64,000 nt of DNA from Microbulbifer marinus (GCF_900107725.1 NZ_FNQO01000001.1:1728458-1792457), one strand, 5' to 3'; numbered from the stretch's first letter, positions 7,735 through 17,440 are shown. Translations and numbers: made by a program. The notes: generated by a model from the sequence alone, not told the origin.

Positions 7735-9282
7735 TTAGTCGACAATCTTCGCCGGGATGACCTGGCGAACTGTCTGCTTCTTGCCGCCAAAGATATTGAC
7801 GGAGTCGTTGCCGGTGCTGCAGCCATTGCCGAAGCTGAAACCGCAGGAGGACTTCATGTCGTAGGCATTTTCCGCGTAGGCCTTGTGGCTGGACGGCACC
7901 ACGAAACGGTCTTCGTAGTTGGCGAGCGCCATGTAGCGGTACATGTCTTCTACCTGCTGCACGGTCAGGCCGGCCTCTTCCAGCAGCTCGCGATCCTGCA
8001 CACCGTCGACGTGGATACCGCGCATGTAGGCGCGCATCACGATCATGCGTTCCAGCGCGCGTGCCACCGGTGCCTCGTCGCCCGCGGTCAGCAGGTTGGC
8101 GAGGTACTTCAGCGGAATGCGCAGCGTGGACAGGTCCGGGATCTCGGCATTCATGCCGACGGTCACGGTCTCCACGTGGCCTTCCTGTACCGCGTTCTGG
8201 ATCGGTGACAGCGGCGGCACATACCAGACCATCGGCAGCGTGCGGTACTCCGGGTGCAGCGGCAGTGCCACTTTCCAGTCGATCGCCATCTTGTACACCG
8301 GGGACTGCTGCGCGGCGTCGATCCACGCCTGCGGAATGCCTTCCGCGCGCGCGGCTTCCTGCACCTTCGGATCACTCGGATCGAGGAAGATGTCGCACTG
8401 CGCCTGGTACAGGTCTTTGTCGTTCTCTACCGAGGCCGCTTCTTCGATGCGGTCCGCGTCGTACAGCAGCACGCCCAGGTAGCGGATGCGGCCGACACAG
8501 GTCTCGGAGCAGATGGTCGGCTGCCCGGACTCGATGCGCGGATAGCAGAAGATACACTTCTCGGACTTACCGGTTTTCCAGTTGTAGTAGATCTTCTTGT
8601 AGGGGCAGCCGGACACACACATACGCCAGCCGCGGCACTTGTCCTGGTCGATCAGTACGATGCCGTCTTCCTCGCGCTTGTAGATAGCGCCGCTCGGGCA
8701 GGACGCCACACAAGCCGGGTTGAGGCAGTGCTCGCACAGGCGCGGCAGGTACATCATGAAGGTGTTTTCGAACTCACCGTAGATGTCCGCCTGGACTTCG
8801 TCGAAGTTCTTGTCCTTCCTGCGCTTTTCGAATTCGGTACCGAGGATTTCCTCCCAGTTGGGGCCCCAGTCAATCTTCTCCATGCGCTGGCCGCTGATCA
8901 GAGAGCGCGGCCGGGCTACCGGCTGGTGCTTCTGCTCAGGCGCCTTGTGCAGGTTCTGGTAGTCGAAATCGAACGGCTCGTAGTAGTCGTCGATTTCCGG
9001 CATGTCCGGGTTGCCGAAGATATTCGCCAGCACGCGGCGCTTGCCACCCTGGCGCGGCTCCAGCTTGCCGTTCTTCTTGCGGATCCAGCCGCCGTTGTAC
9101 TTGTCCTGGTTCTCCCACTCCTTCGGGTAGCCGATACCGGGCTTGGTCTCGACGTTGTTAAACCAGGCGTATTCGACCCCCTCGCGGGAGGTCCAGACGT
9201 TCTTACAGGTGACGGAACAGGTATGGCAGCCGATGCACTTGTCGAGGTTCAGCACCATGCCGATTTGCGCTCTTACTTTCAT
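7735..9282 (-). CDS. narH: Respiratory nitrate reductase beta subunit (Fe-S protein)
   Basis: This 515-residue electron-transfer subunit carries four Fe-S clusters between NarI and NarG. The ferredoxin-like cysteine groups are visible as CIGCHTCSVTCKN, CEHCLNPACVASCP, CRGWRMCVSGCP and KCIFC with CSETC. Trp replaces a Cys in the third group, as expected for the [3Fe-4S] cluster of NarH. Its ATG overlaps the narG stop by four bases (ATGA type), giving translational coupling. Length is normal. Confidence 0.97.
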   Translation of the reverse strand: MKVRAQIGMVLNLDKCIGCHTCSVTCKNVWTSREGVEYAWFNNVETKPGIGYPKEWENQDKYNGGWIRKKNGKLEPRQGGKRRVLANIFGNPDMPEIDDYYEPFDFDYQNLHKAPEQKHQPVARPRSLISGQRMEKIDWGPNWEEILGTEFEKRRKDKNFDEVQADIYGEFENTFMMYLPRLCEHCLNPACVASCPSGAIYKREEDGIVLIDQDKCRGWRMCVSGCPYKKIYYNWKTGKSEKCIFCYPRIESGQPTICSETCVGRIRYLGVLLYDADRIEEAASVENDKDLYQAQCDIFLDPSDPKVQEAARAEGIPQAWIDAAQQSPVYKMAIDWKVALPLHPEYRTLPMVWYVPPLSPIQNAVQEGHVETVTVGMNAEIPDLSTLRIPLKYLANLLTAGDEAPVARALERMIVMRAYMRGIHVDGVQDRELLEEAGLTVQQVEDMYRYMALANYEDRFVVPSSHKAYAENAYDMKSSCGFSFGNGCSTGNDSVNIFGGKKQTVRQVIPAKIVD

Positions 9283-12200
9283 TGCACTGCCTCCTCTGCG
9301 GCATCTACCACTTTGACATCTTCTCCGTCGAGCCAGTCGACCTTGTTCATCTTTCTCACAATTACAAACTCGTCGCGGTTACAACCAACGGTGCCGTAGT
9401 AGTTGAAGCCGTAGGACTGCTGCGCGTAACCACCGATCATGTGGGTGGGTTTCATCACCGCACGGGTCACGGAGTTGTGGATACCACCGCGGGTGCCGGT
9501 GGTTTCGGCTCCGGGGGTGTTCACGATGCGCTCCTGGGCGTGGTACATCATCGCCATGCCGTCGGGCACCCGCTGCGACACCACCGCGCGGGCGGCGATG
9601 GCACCGTTGACGTTGAAGATTTCGATCCAGTCGTTGTCCTCGACGCCGGCCAGCTTCGCGTCTGTCTCACTCATCCACACGATGGGGCCACCGCGGGACA
9701 GGGTCAGCATCAGCAGGTTGTCGGAGTAGGTGCTGTGGATGCCCCACTTCTGGTGCGGGGTGATCCAGTTCAACAGGATTTCCTTGTTGCCGTTGGACTT
9801 CTTGTTCAGCACCGGCTCGACGGTTTTCAGGTTGATCGGCGGCTTGTACACACACATGGTCTCGCCAAAATCGCGCATCCACTCGTGATCCTGGTAGAAC
9901 TGCTGGCGGCCGGTGATGGTGCGCCAGGGGATGTGCTCGTGGACGTTGGTGTAGCCGGCGTTGTAACTCACGTGCTCGTCTTCCAGTCCAGACCAGGTGG
10001 GCGAAGAAATGATCTTGCGCGGCTGGGCAACGATGTCGTTGAAGCGGATTTTTTCCTCTTCCTTCGGCTTCGCCAGGTGCGTGTGGTCGCGGCCGGTGAT
10101 CTGGCCGAGCGCTTCCCAGGCCTTCACCGCCACCTGACCGTTGGTCTCCGGCGCCAGCGACAGGATCATCTCCGCGGCATCCACCGCCGTTTCGATCTTG
10201 GCGCGGCCGTTGCGCTCGGAGTCCTCGCTGTAGGTGCGGTTCAGTTTCTTCAGGAAGTCCACTTCCGCATCGGTGTTCCAGCTGATGCCCTTGCCGCCGT
10301 TGCCGAGTTTTTCCAGCAGCGGACCGATGGAGGTGAAGCGGTTGTAGGTGTTCGGGTAGTCCCGCTCCACCACGATCATGCTCGGCGCGGTCACGCCCGG
10401 TACCAGGTCGCACTCGCCTTTCCACCAGGACTTCACGCCGAACGGCTGTGCGATCTCGGTGGGCGTGTCGTGGTGGATCGGCAGGGTCACCAGATCCTTT
10501 TCCACACCCAGGTGGCCGTTAGTCAGGTCGGAGAACTTCTTGGCGATGCCCTTGAAGATTTCCCAGTCGCTGCGCGCCTCCCAGGCCGGATCCACCGCCT
10601 TGGTCAGCGGGTGAATAAACGGATGCATATCCGAGGTATTCATGTCGTCCTTCTCGTACCAGGTGGCGGTCGGCAGGACGATGTCCGAGTAGAGACAGGT
10701 GGTGGACATGCGGAAGTCCAGGGTCACCAGCAGGTCGACCTTGCCCTCGCTCGGCTCTTCGCGCCAGGTCACGTCTTCCGGCTTCTTGCCACCGGACTCA
10801 CCCAGGTCCTTACCCATCAGGCCGTGCTTGGTGCCCAGCAGGTGGCGCAGCATGTACTCGTGGCCCTTACCGGAGGAACCCAGCAGGTTGGAGCGCCAGA
10901 TAAACATGTTGCGCGGGAAGTTCTGCGGGTTGTCCGGATCCTGGTTGGCAAACTTCAGCTCGCCGCTCTTCAGCCGCTGCACCGCATACTCCTGCGGAGT
11001 CAAACCGGCGGCTTCGGCGTCCTTGGTCAGCTGCAGCGGGTTCATACCCAGCTGCGGCGCGGACGGCAGCCAGCCCATGCGCTCGGCGCGGCTGTTGAAG
11101 TCGATGATGGATCCGGTCCACTTGGCCTTGTCGGCCAGCGGCGAGATCACCTCGGACATCTCCAGCTTCTCGTAGCGCCACTGGCTGGAGTGGTTGTAGA
11201 AGAAGGAGGTGCCATTCATATGACGCGGCGGACGCTGCCAGTCGAGCGCGAACGCCAGCGGGGTCCAGCCGGTCTGCGGGCGCAGTTTCTCCTGGCCCAC
11301 ATAGTGCGCCCAGCCACCGCCACTCTGGCCGATACAGCCGCACATCATCAGCATGTTGATGAGGCCGCGGTAGTTCATATCCATGTGGTACCAGTGGTTC
11401 AGCGCCGCGCCGACGATGACCATGGAGCGGCCACGGGTCTTGTCGGCGGTGGTGGCGAATTCGCGCGCAACGCGGATCACGTCCTCGCGCTTCACGCCGG
11501 TGACCTTCTCCTGCCAGGCCGGGGTGTAGGGTTTGTCCTCGTCGTAGCTGTGGGCACAGTTCGGATCTTCGAGGCCGTGCTCGACACCGTAGTTGGCCAG
11601 GGTCAGGTCGAAGACGCTGGCGACCAGGATGGTGTTGCCGTCGGCGCCGCTGACCTTCTTGACCGGCACCTTGTATTCGATCACGTCTTCATGATCGGTG
11701 TGCTGGAAGTAATCGTATTCGTGCGCCTGACCGCCGAAGTACGGGAAGGCCACACTGGCGATCTCGTCGGCACAGTCCTTCAGGCTCAGCTTCAGTTTCA
11801 GCTCGGAACCATCGGCGCCGTCGCGCGGCTCGATGTTCCACTTGCCCTGCTCGCCCCAGCGGTAGCCGACGGAGCCGGTCGGGGACACCAGGCGTCCATC
11901 TTCGTTGATGGCGATGGTCTTCCACTCGGGGTTGTTTTCCTGACCGAGGTTGTCCACCAGGTCGGACGCGCGCAGGAAGCGATCCTGCACCAGGCGGCCA
12001 TCCTTCTCCTGCAGGGTGACCAGCATCGGCATGTCGGTGGTGTTGCGCACATACTCGGTGAAGTAGGCGCTGGGCTTGTCTACGTGGAATTCCTTCAGGA
12101 TCACGTGGCCGAAAGCCATCGCCAGTGCGGCGTCGGTGCCCTGGCGCGGCGCCAGCCAGGTGTCGCCAAACTTGGAGCACTCCGAGTAGTCGGAGGTAAT

Positions 12201-13040
12201 GACACAGGTCTTGGCGCCCTTGTAGCGCACCTCGCTGAGGAAGTGGGCATCCGGGGTACGGGTCTGCGGAACGTTGGAGCCCCAAACGATCAGGTAGTTG
12301 GAGTTGTACCAGTCGGCCGATTCCGGCACGTCGGTCTGCTCGCCCCAGATCTGCGGTGAGGAGGGCGGCAGGTCGCAGTACCAGTCGTAGAAGCTCAGGC
12401 AGTTACCGCCGATCAATGACAGGTAACGCGCACCGGCGGCGTAGGAGACCATGGACATGGCCGGGATCGGCGAGAAACCGGAAACGCGGTCGGGGCCATA
12501 GGTCTTGGCGGTATAGACGTTGGAGGCGGCGATCAGTTCGTTGACTTCGTTCCAGTCGATGCGCACGAAGCCGCCCATGCCGCGGCATTCCTTGTAGGAC
12601 TTCGCCTTGGCCGAGTCCTCGACAATGCTGGCCCAGGCCTCGACCGGATCGGCGTGCTTCTGCTTGGCCTCACGCCACAGCTTCACCAGGCGCTTGCGGA
12701 TCTTCGGGTACTTGAGGCGGTTGGCGGAGTACATGTACCAGGAGTAGCTGGCGCCACGGGGGCAGCCGCGCGGCTCGTGGTTGGGCAGGTCCGGGCGGGT
12801 GCGGGGATAGTCGGTCTGCTGGGTTTCCCAGGTGACCAGACCGTCTTTTACATAGATCTTCCAGCTGCACGAACCGGTGCAGTTAACCCCATGGGTGGAA
12901 CGGACGATCTTGTCGAATTGCCAGCGGCGACGATAACCGTCTTCCCAACTGCGGTCATCGTAGGTTTTTTCGCCGTGGCCATCGGCGAACGACTCCTTGT
13001 GCTTTTTGAAGTACTTCAAGCGGTCCAGAAAGTGGCTCAT
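9279..13040 (-). CDS. narG: Respiratory nitrate reductase alpha subunit (molybdenum catalytic subunit)
   Basis: This 1253-residue catalytic subunit reduces nitrate to nitrite at a bis-MGD molybdenum site on the cytoplasmic side. The N-terminal HGVNCTGSCSW provides the His and Cys ligands of the FS0 [4Fe-4S] cluster. The length and molybdopterin-oxidoreductase motifs match NarG, and there is no Tat signal, as expected. The ATG is preceded by GGAG. It heads a long operon: narGHJI, PpiC isomerase, carbonic anhydrase, UbiH/UbiM-like gene and DGC gene. A NarL-type 7-2-7 palindrome lies about 115 bases upstream, so nitrate induction through NarX-NarL is likely. Confidence 0.98.
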   Translation of the reverse strand: MSHFLDRLKYFKKHKESFADGHGEKTYDDRSWEDGYRRRWQFDKIVRSTHGVNCTGSCSWKIYVKDGLVTWETQQTDYPRTRPDLPNHEPRGCPRGASYSWYMYSANRLKYPKIRKRLVKLWREAKQKHADPVEAWASIVEDSAKAKSYKECRGMGGFVRIDWNEVNELIAASNVYTAKTYGPDRVSGFSPIPAMSMVSYAAGARYLSLIGGNCLSFYDWYCDLPPSSPQIWGEQTDVPESADWYNSNYLIVWGSNVPQTRTPDAHFLSEVRYKGAKTCVITSDYSECSKFGDTWLAPRQGTDAALAMAFGHVILKEFHVDKPSAYFTEYVRNTTDMPMLVTLQEKDGRLVQDRFLRASDLVDNLGQENNPEWKTIAINEDGRLVSPTGSVGYRWGEQGKWNIEPRDGADGSELKLKLSLKDCADEIASVAFPYFGGQAHEYDYFQHTDHEDVIEYKVPVKKVSGADGNTILVASVFDLTLANYGVEHGLEDPNCAHSYDEDKPYTPAWQEKVTGVKREDVIRVAREFATTADKTRGRSMVIVGAALNHWYHMDMNYRGLINMLMMCGCIGQSGGGWAHYVGQEKLRPQTGWTPLAFALDWQRPPRHMNGTSFFYNHSSQWRYEKLEMSEVISPLADKAKWTGSIIDFNSRAERMGWLPSAPQLGMNPLQLTKDAEAAGLTPQEYAVQRLKSGELKFANQDPDNPQNFPRNMFIWRSNLLGSSGKGHEYMLRHLLGTKHGLMGKDLGESGGKKPEDVTWREEPSEGKVDLLVTLDFRMSTTCLYSDIVLPTATWYEKDDMNTSDMHPFIHPLTKAVDPAWEARSDWEIFKGIAKKFSDLTNGHLGVEKDLVTLPIHHDTPTEIAQPFGVKSWWKGECDLVPGVTAPSMIVVERDYPNTYNRFTSIGPLLEKLGNGGKGISWNTDAEVDFLKKLNRTYSEDSERNGRAKIETAVDAAEMILSLAPETNGQVAVKAWEALGQITGRDHTHLAKPKEEEKIRFNDIVAQPRKIISSPTWSGLEDEHVSYNAGYTNVHEHIPWRTITGRQQFYQDHEWMRDFGETMCVYKPPINLKTVEPVLNKKSNGNKEILLNWITPHQKWGIHSTYSDNLLMLTLSRGGPIVWMSETDAKLAGVEDNDWIEIFNVNGAIAARAVVSQRVPDGMAMMYHAQERIVNTPGAETTGTRGGIHNSVTRAVMKPTHMIGGYAQQSYGFNYYGTVGCNRDEFVIVRKMNKVDWLDGEDVKVVDAAEEAVQ

Positions 13041-13090
13041 ACATTACTCCGAGACAGACATGCCGGTGCGTGATTTGTAGGTGGGATGCA

Positions 13091-13164
13091 ATATAAAAGT
13101 TGCCTCGGAGGAATACACCGGGGGGTAAAACGGCCAAAATGGACCCCCTACTCCTTTGGGGGTA
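13091..13164. promoter_or_regulatory. narG-narX divergent control region with NarL 7-2-7 site
   Basis: TACTCCT at 13149-13155 and GGGGGTA at 13158-13164, separated by two bases, form an inverted heptamer pair. This matches the NarL/NarP arrangement (TACYYMT-N2-AKRRGTA) with one mismatch. Towards narG a -10-like TATATT lies near 13091-13096 on the minus strand, placing the site at roughly -70. Extra GGGGGTA heptamers occur near 13121 and at 13263-13269. I saw no good FNR palindrome. The remaining 13165-13325 stretch holds only GC-rich small hairpins. Confidence 0.6.
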
Positions 13165-13325
13165 GGGCAAAAAAACCGCTACCGCCCCGCGGCGCAGTAA
13201 TGGCCGGGGCAGCGGGCATTTCTGCCCCCGCAGGAGGGCGGGCATCGCCCAGTTGGTTTTTTGGGGGTACTACCAAATACAATGCCACCAGGCATAATGT
13301 GCACGTATCAGCAAAGACACTTCCT

Positions 13326-15215
13326 ATGGCCAAGGTTTTTCACCGCATCCGACAGTCCATCGTGTTCCGCATCGGCGTGTTGCTGCTGCTCACCGCCTTT
13401 GTCGCGATCAGCTCGATGGTGGCGTCCTACGTTATCTCCGACGCGGCCCAGCACGACGCCGAGGCGATCAACGTGTCCGGTTTCGTGCGCGCCATGAGCT
13501 ATAAGCTGGCCTCCACTGCGCAGAGTGGTGACTATATGGCCACGCAGGAGCTGGCGGATGCCCTGAACAAGCGGCTGAAGAAGATCTCGACCATTTCGAA
13601 TTTCCCCGAGTCCGATTCCTCGCCAGCCGCGCGGGATTTCCAGGCGGTGGAGCAGGACTGGCAGCAACATATGCGCCCGTTGCTGGAAGCGGTCGCCGCC
13701 GGCGAGCGCGATATCAGCAGTGCGGAGCTGCTGGCCACCACCGACGCCTTTGTGAACAAGGTGGACAGGCTGGTACTCGACTACCAGCGTATCGCGGAAG
13801 ACAAGGTCGAGTTTCTGCGCATCGTGCAGTTGGGCTCGCTGTTCGCCACCATCACCCTGGTCTATTTTTCGATGTTCACCCTGTCGCGGTCGGTCGAGCA
13901 GCCGCTGCGGGAACTGATCGCCAGCTGCCGGGAGATCGCCCGCGGTAATTTCCGCCCACGACTCGCCCCCCTGGACAGCGAGGACGAGCTGGGCATGCTC
14001 ACGCAAACCATCAAGGGCATGAGCGAAGTGATTGACCAGACCCACCGCGAACTGGAAGACCGGGTCAAGGAAAAAACCAAGCAGCTGCAACAGAGCCACG
14101 AGGTACTCGATTTCCAGTACCGCCTGGCGCGGCGCATCAGCGAAGGGCCACTGAACGGCCACGAGATAGAGCGCTGGCTGGAAGAATTCAGCGAGCTGAC
14201 CGATCTTCCCGACCTGGACCTGTGCCTGATGACACCCGAGGGCGAAACCCCCTACGAGCACCTGATCTACGGCGAAGGCAACCGCAGCTGCGAGGAGAGA
14301 GAGTGCTTTAGCTGCTCGCGTTCCTGCGGTCCGGCGGCGGGTATCGAACAGCGCCTGTACCGCTTCCCGCTCGAGGCGGACAAGCGCAACTACGGCGTGC
14401 TGGTGTGCAGCATGCCCAGCCATCAACTGTTGCATCGCGAGCAGCAACAACGCCTCAGCGCGTTCGCCGATGCGATCACCACCGCAATCACCCTGAAGGA
14501 ACGCGGCGAGCACGAGCGCCGCGTGGCGCTGATGGACGAGCGCGGCATCATCGCCCGCGAGCTGCACGATTCCCTGGCCCAGTCGCTGTCCTACCTGAAA
14601 ATTCAGGTGGCGCGCCTCGGCCGCTGCACCAAGAACGAAAGTATCGATCGCGAACAGGTCACTGAGATCACCGAGGAGCTGAAGCAGGGGCTGAACAGTT
14701 CCTACCGGCAGCTGCGCGAACTGCTCACCACCTTCCGCCTGCAGGTGGCCGAAGGCGGCCTGCGCGATATCCTGCAGCGCTCCGTCGAGCAGTACCGCGA
14801 GCAGCACCCGGAAATCAACATCGATTTCAACTACGAGCTGGAGGAAATCCCCCTCACCCCGAACGAGGAGATTCACCTGCTGCAACTGGTGCGCGAGGCT
14901 TCGCAGAATGCGGTCTATCACTCCTGGGGGGATCGCGTCAGCATCAATCTGGTGCCGGGCGCGGGACAGCGGGTCCTCGCCAGTATTCGCGATAACGGCA
15001 AGGGCATCAGCGATTCGCCGGAGAAGAGAAACCACTTCGGCATGTCGATCATGCAGGAACGCGCCAGTAACCTGCGCGGTGAACTGGATATTCACCGGTG
15101 CGATACCGGTGGCACCGAGGTGGCATTTTCGTTCCTGCCGGAATACGCCCGCGCCCGCCAGGTGGAGAGCAGAGACGCTACCGACGTGTTCCATTCCGAC
15201 CGTGGAGCCAAATAA
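13326..15215 (+). CDS. narX: Nitrate/nitrite sensor histidine kinase NarX
   Basis: This 629-residue inner-membrane sensor phosphorylates NarL in response to nitrate. ATG 13326 is chosen because the frame upstream codes for low-complexity Gly/Pro-rich sequence. A first membrane helix (about 13-35) is followed by a P-box-like segment, AINVSGFVRAMSYK, which binds nitrate in this family. A second helix and HAMP domain come next, at about 170-245. A central module has a Cys cluster (CEERECFSCSRSC). The HisKA_3 box RELHDSLAQSLSYLK has its phospho-acceptor at His414, and a C-terminal HATPase domain has DNGKGI. Its partner narL lies 7.5 kb away rather than adjacent. A SirB2 gene follows by 38 bases. 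Confidence 0.93.
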   Translation: MAKVFHRIRQSIVFRIGVLLLLTAFVAISSMVASYVISDAAQHDAEAINVSGFVRAMSYKLASTAQSGDYMATQELADALNKRLKKISTISNFPESDSSPAARDFQAVEQDWQQHMRPLLEAVAAGERDISSAELLATTDAFVNKVDRLVLDYQRIAEDKVEFLRIVQLGSLFATITLVYFSMFTLSRSVEQPLRELIASCREIARGNFRPRLAPLDSEDELGMLTQTIKGMSEVIDQTHRELEDRVKEKTKQLQQSHEVLDFQYRLARRISEGPLNGHEIERWLEEFSELTDLPDLDLCLMTPEGETPYEHLIYGEGNRSCEERECFSCSRSCGPAAGIEQRLYRFPLEADKRNYGVLVCSMPSHQLLHREQQQRLSAFADAITTAITLKERGEHERRVALMDERGIIARELHDSLAQSLSYLKIQVARLGRCTKNESIDREQVTEITEELKQGLNSSYRQLRELLTTFRLQVAEGGLRDILQRSVEQYREQHPEINIDFNYELEEIPLTPNEEIHLLQLVREASQNAVYHSWGDRVSINLVPGAGQRVLASIRDNGKGISDSPEKRNHFGMSIMQERASNLRGELDIHRCDTGGTEVAFSFLPEYARARQVESRDATDVFHSDRGAK

Positions 15216-15253
15216 CAACGCACTGACAGCACACCGCTAAGGAAGAAACATCG

Positions 15254-15634
15254 ATGGACTACGGCCAACTGAAACTGCTGCACGTGACACTCGCGCTACT
15301 GTCATTCAGCGGCTTCACCCTGCGCAGTGTCGGCCTGATGGCCGGCGCCACCTGGGCCGCGGGCCGGCCGGCAAAAATACTGCCGCACCTGATCGATACC
15401 GCACTGCTCGCCAGTGCCCTGTGGCTGCTCGCCAAGCTCGACTGGGTACTGCTGTCACAACCGTGGCTGATCGCCAAACTGGTCGGCCTGCTCGGCTATA
15501 TCCTCTGCGGCATGCTGGCGCTGCGCTTCGCCCGCAACAACCGCCAGCGCCTGCTGGCGTCCCTGGGCGCTGCTGCCTGCTTCGCCTATATTCTTGCCGC
15601 CGCGGTGACCAAGAGCGCGTTGCCGTTTCTGTGA
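15254..15634 (+). CDS. SirB2-family small membrane protein
   Basis: This 126-residue protein has four predicted membrane helices (about 9-30, 45-60, 70-90 and 100-122). It fits the SirB family, whose biochemical role is unknown despite an old link to Salmonella invasion regulation. The start at ATG 15254 has AAGGAAG upstream. It follows narX by 38 bases on the same strand and may be co-transcribed with it. Confidence 0.8.
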   Translation: MDYGQLKLLHVTLALLSFSGFTLRSVGLMAGATWAAGRPAKILPHLIDTALLASALWLLAKLDWVLLSQPWLIAKLVGLLGYILCGMLALRFARNNRQRLLASLGAAACFAYILAAAVTKSALPFL

Positions 15635-15736
15635 CGGCGCGTTCTGCGATGTCTACCCATTAATAGCCGGGCGAGCGCCTTGCGACGCGGATAAAATAGG
15701 CTACCCGCAGCAGTAACGACTTCGATCGACACCGGC

Positions 15737-16009
15737 GTGAAACCCGATACCACCACCGCGATGCGCGGACTGATTGCCGAGGTCCGCACCACAATGCCAT
15801 TCAGCCTGCCGGCCGCCGAACTGTGCGCCGGCCCCTGTCGCGGCTGCCCGAAAAAACTGTTGGAATATCTCGACCAGGAACTGGAGGAGTGGGAGGCACG
15901 CCTCGACGGCGGCGAAAAGCCGACCCTCGGCGATGTTTCGAAGTTTGCCAGGACCTGCCACCGCATTTACAAATCGCTGGCGGCCAACCGACTGGTGGAG
16001 CCCCTCTAA
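15737..16009 (+). CDS. Conserved-looking small protein with Cys motif, unknown function
   Basis: The GTG start at 15737 gives a 90-residue soluble protein. An internal ATG at 15761 is an alternative start, and neither has a strong ribosome site. The notable feature is a compact cysteine group, CAGPCRGCPKK, near the middle, followed by a charged helical region and a lone Cys (RTCHRIYKS). The cysteines could bind metal or an Fe-S centre. I do not recognise the family. Codon use resembles the neighbours, supporting a real gene. It converges on trhP, and an imperfect GC hairpin at about 16034-16058 lies between them. Confidence 0.55.
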   Translation: MKPDTTTAMRGLIAEVRTTMPFSLPAAELCAGPCRGCPKKLLEYLDQELEEWEARLDGGEKPTLGDVSKFARTCHRIYKSLAANRLVEPL

Positions 16010-16066
16010 CCTACCGACGCAGCGGCGCCACGCGGGAAGCGCGAACGCGCTCCCCGGCCGCCGTAT

Positions 16067-17371
16067 TCAGTCGATATAGCGCATCAGCATGCTGTAGCCG
16101 ACATCCTCGGCCGGCAGCTCCAGCGGCAGGCGCAGGCGCACCACGTGGCCGGAGCCGGGCGCCGCCTCGAGCGGCTCGCCGCGCTCGTTTTCCAACACCT
16201 CGAGGCGGAAGCGCTGGTTGCCGGCGGGCGTGACCAGTTCCAACTGGTCGCCGCGCTCGAAGCGGTTCTTCACATCCACCGTCATCCAGCCGCCCTCCAG
16301 CGCCAGCGCCTCGCCGACAAACTGCTGGTTGGGATTGCTGGACACGCCCTTTTCATAGTTCTGGAATTCGCTGGGCACATGGCGGCGATAGAAGCCCTCG
16401 GTATAACCGCGGTTGGCCAGGTGCTCGAGACTCGACATCAGTTCGAAGTCAAACTCGCGCCCGGCCAGCGCATCGTCGATCGCGCGGCGGTAGACCTGGG
16501 CGGTGCGCGCCACGTAGTAGTGCGACTTGGTGCGCCCCTCGATCTTCAGCGAGTGGATGCCCATCTGCACCAGGCGCTGCACATGCTGCACCGCGCGCAG
16601 ATCCTTGGAGTTCATGATGTAGGTGCCGTGCTCGTCCTCGTAGACCGGGATCAGCTCGCCGGGGCGGTTTTTCTCCTGCAGCAGCATCGGCGCGGGATTG
16701 TCGCTGGTCGGATCGACTTCGCGCCCGGCAACGAGATCGCCGGTCTCGGTCTCCCGCGCCGGGTGGGCGTTGTATTCCCAGCGGCAGGCATTGGTGCAGG
16801 CACCCTGGTTGGAATCGCGGTGATTGATATAGCCGGACAGCAGGCAGCGCCCGGAATAGGCCATGCACAGCGCACCGTGGACGAAGACTTCCAGCTCCAT
16901 CTCCGGACAGCGCATGCGGATCTCCTCGATTTCGTCGAGGGACAGCTCCCGCGACAGGATGACCCGCTCCAGCCCCTGCTGCTGCCAGAACTTTACCGTC
17001 GCCCAGTTGACCGCGTTGGCCTGCACCGACAGGTGCACCGGCATCTCCGGCCAGCGTTCGCGCACCAGCATAATCAGGCCGGGGTCGGACATGATCAGCG
17101 CGTCCGGCTGCATCGCGATCACCGGCTCCATGTCGCGCAGGTAGCTGCGCAGCTTGTCGTTGTGCGGCGCCACGTTGCTGGCGACGTAGACTTTCTTGCC
17201 GAGCTGATGGGCCTCGTCGACCGCCGCGGCGAGGTTTTCGATGCGGTTGAACTCGTTGTTGCGCACGCGCAGGCTGTAGCGCGGCTGGCCAACGTAGACG
17301 GCATCGGCGCCGTAGGCGAACGCAAAGCGCATGCTTTTCAGGGTGCCGGCCGGGGAAAGGAGTTCAGTCAT
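16067..17371 (-). CDS. trhP: tRNA uridine-34 hydroxylation protein TrhP (YegQ, U32 family)
   Basis: This 434-residue U32-family protein matches YegQ/TrhP, which makes 5-hydroxyuridine at the wobble position of certain tRNAs without O2, using prephenate. The N-terminus MTELLSPAGTLKSM and the Cys-bearing core (HGALCMAYSGRCLLSGY, then GACTNACRWEY) are typical. A C-terminal beta-barrel-like domain follows at about 340-434. It is the third U32 protein in this window after UbiU and UbiV. It appears monocistronic on the minus strand, 69 bases from the PLP decarboxylase gene. Confidence 0.9.
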   Translation of the reverse strand: MTELLSPAGTLKSMRFAFAYGADAVYVGQPRYSLRVRNNEFNRIENLAAAVDEAHQLGKKVYVASNVAPHNDKLRSYLRDMEPVIAMQPDALIMSDPGLIMLVRERWPEMPVHLSVQANAVNWATVKFWQQQGLERVILSRELSLDEIEEIRMRCPEMELEVFVHGALCMAYSGRCLLSGYINHRDSNQGACTNACRWEYNAHPARETETGDLVAGREVDPTSDNPAPMLLQEKNRPGELIPVYEDEHGTYIMNSKDLRAVQHVQRLVQMGIHSLKIEGRTKSHYYVARTAQVYRRAIDDALAGREFDFELMSSLEHLANRGYTEGFYRRHVPSEFQNYEKGVSSNPNQQFVGEALALEGGWMTVDVKNRFERGDQLELVTPAGNQRFRLEVLENERGEPLEAAPGSGHVVRLRLPLELPAEDVGYSMLMRYID

Positions 17372-17440
17372 GGTTTACCTCTACAACATCGCCTGCGCAG
17401 CCGGTAGCGGCTGCGGGCTGCAATTTTAATCCCGCGCCAC

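Noticed and set aside
9282-12359. Plus-strand open frame of about 1,025 codons opposite narG
   Set aside because: It is the antisense of narG in a GC-rich gene; the translation is low-complexity, rich in Val, Gly, His and Arg, and matches no domain. narG itself is unmistakable.
13207-13230. GGGGCAG/CTGCCCC hairpin in the narG-narX region
   Set aside because: A short GC stem with no T run in a GC-rich intergenic region; no reason to call it a terminator or riboswitch.
13086-13325. Upstream extension of narX
   Set aside because: The extra 80 codons are Gly/Pro/Arg-rich, overlap the NarL site and promoter region, and NarX similarity starts at the Met at 13326.
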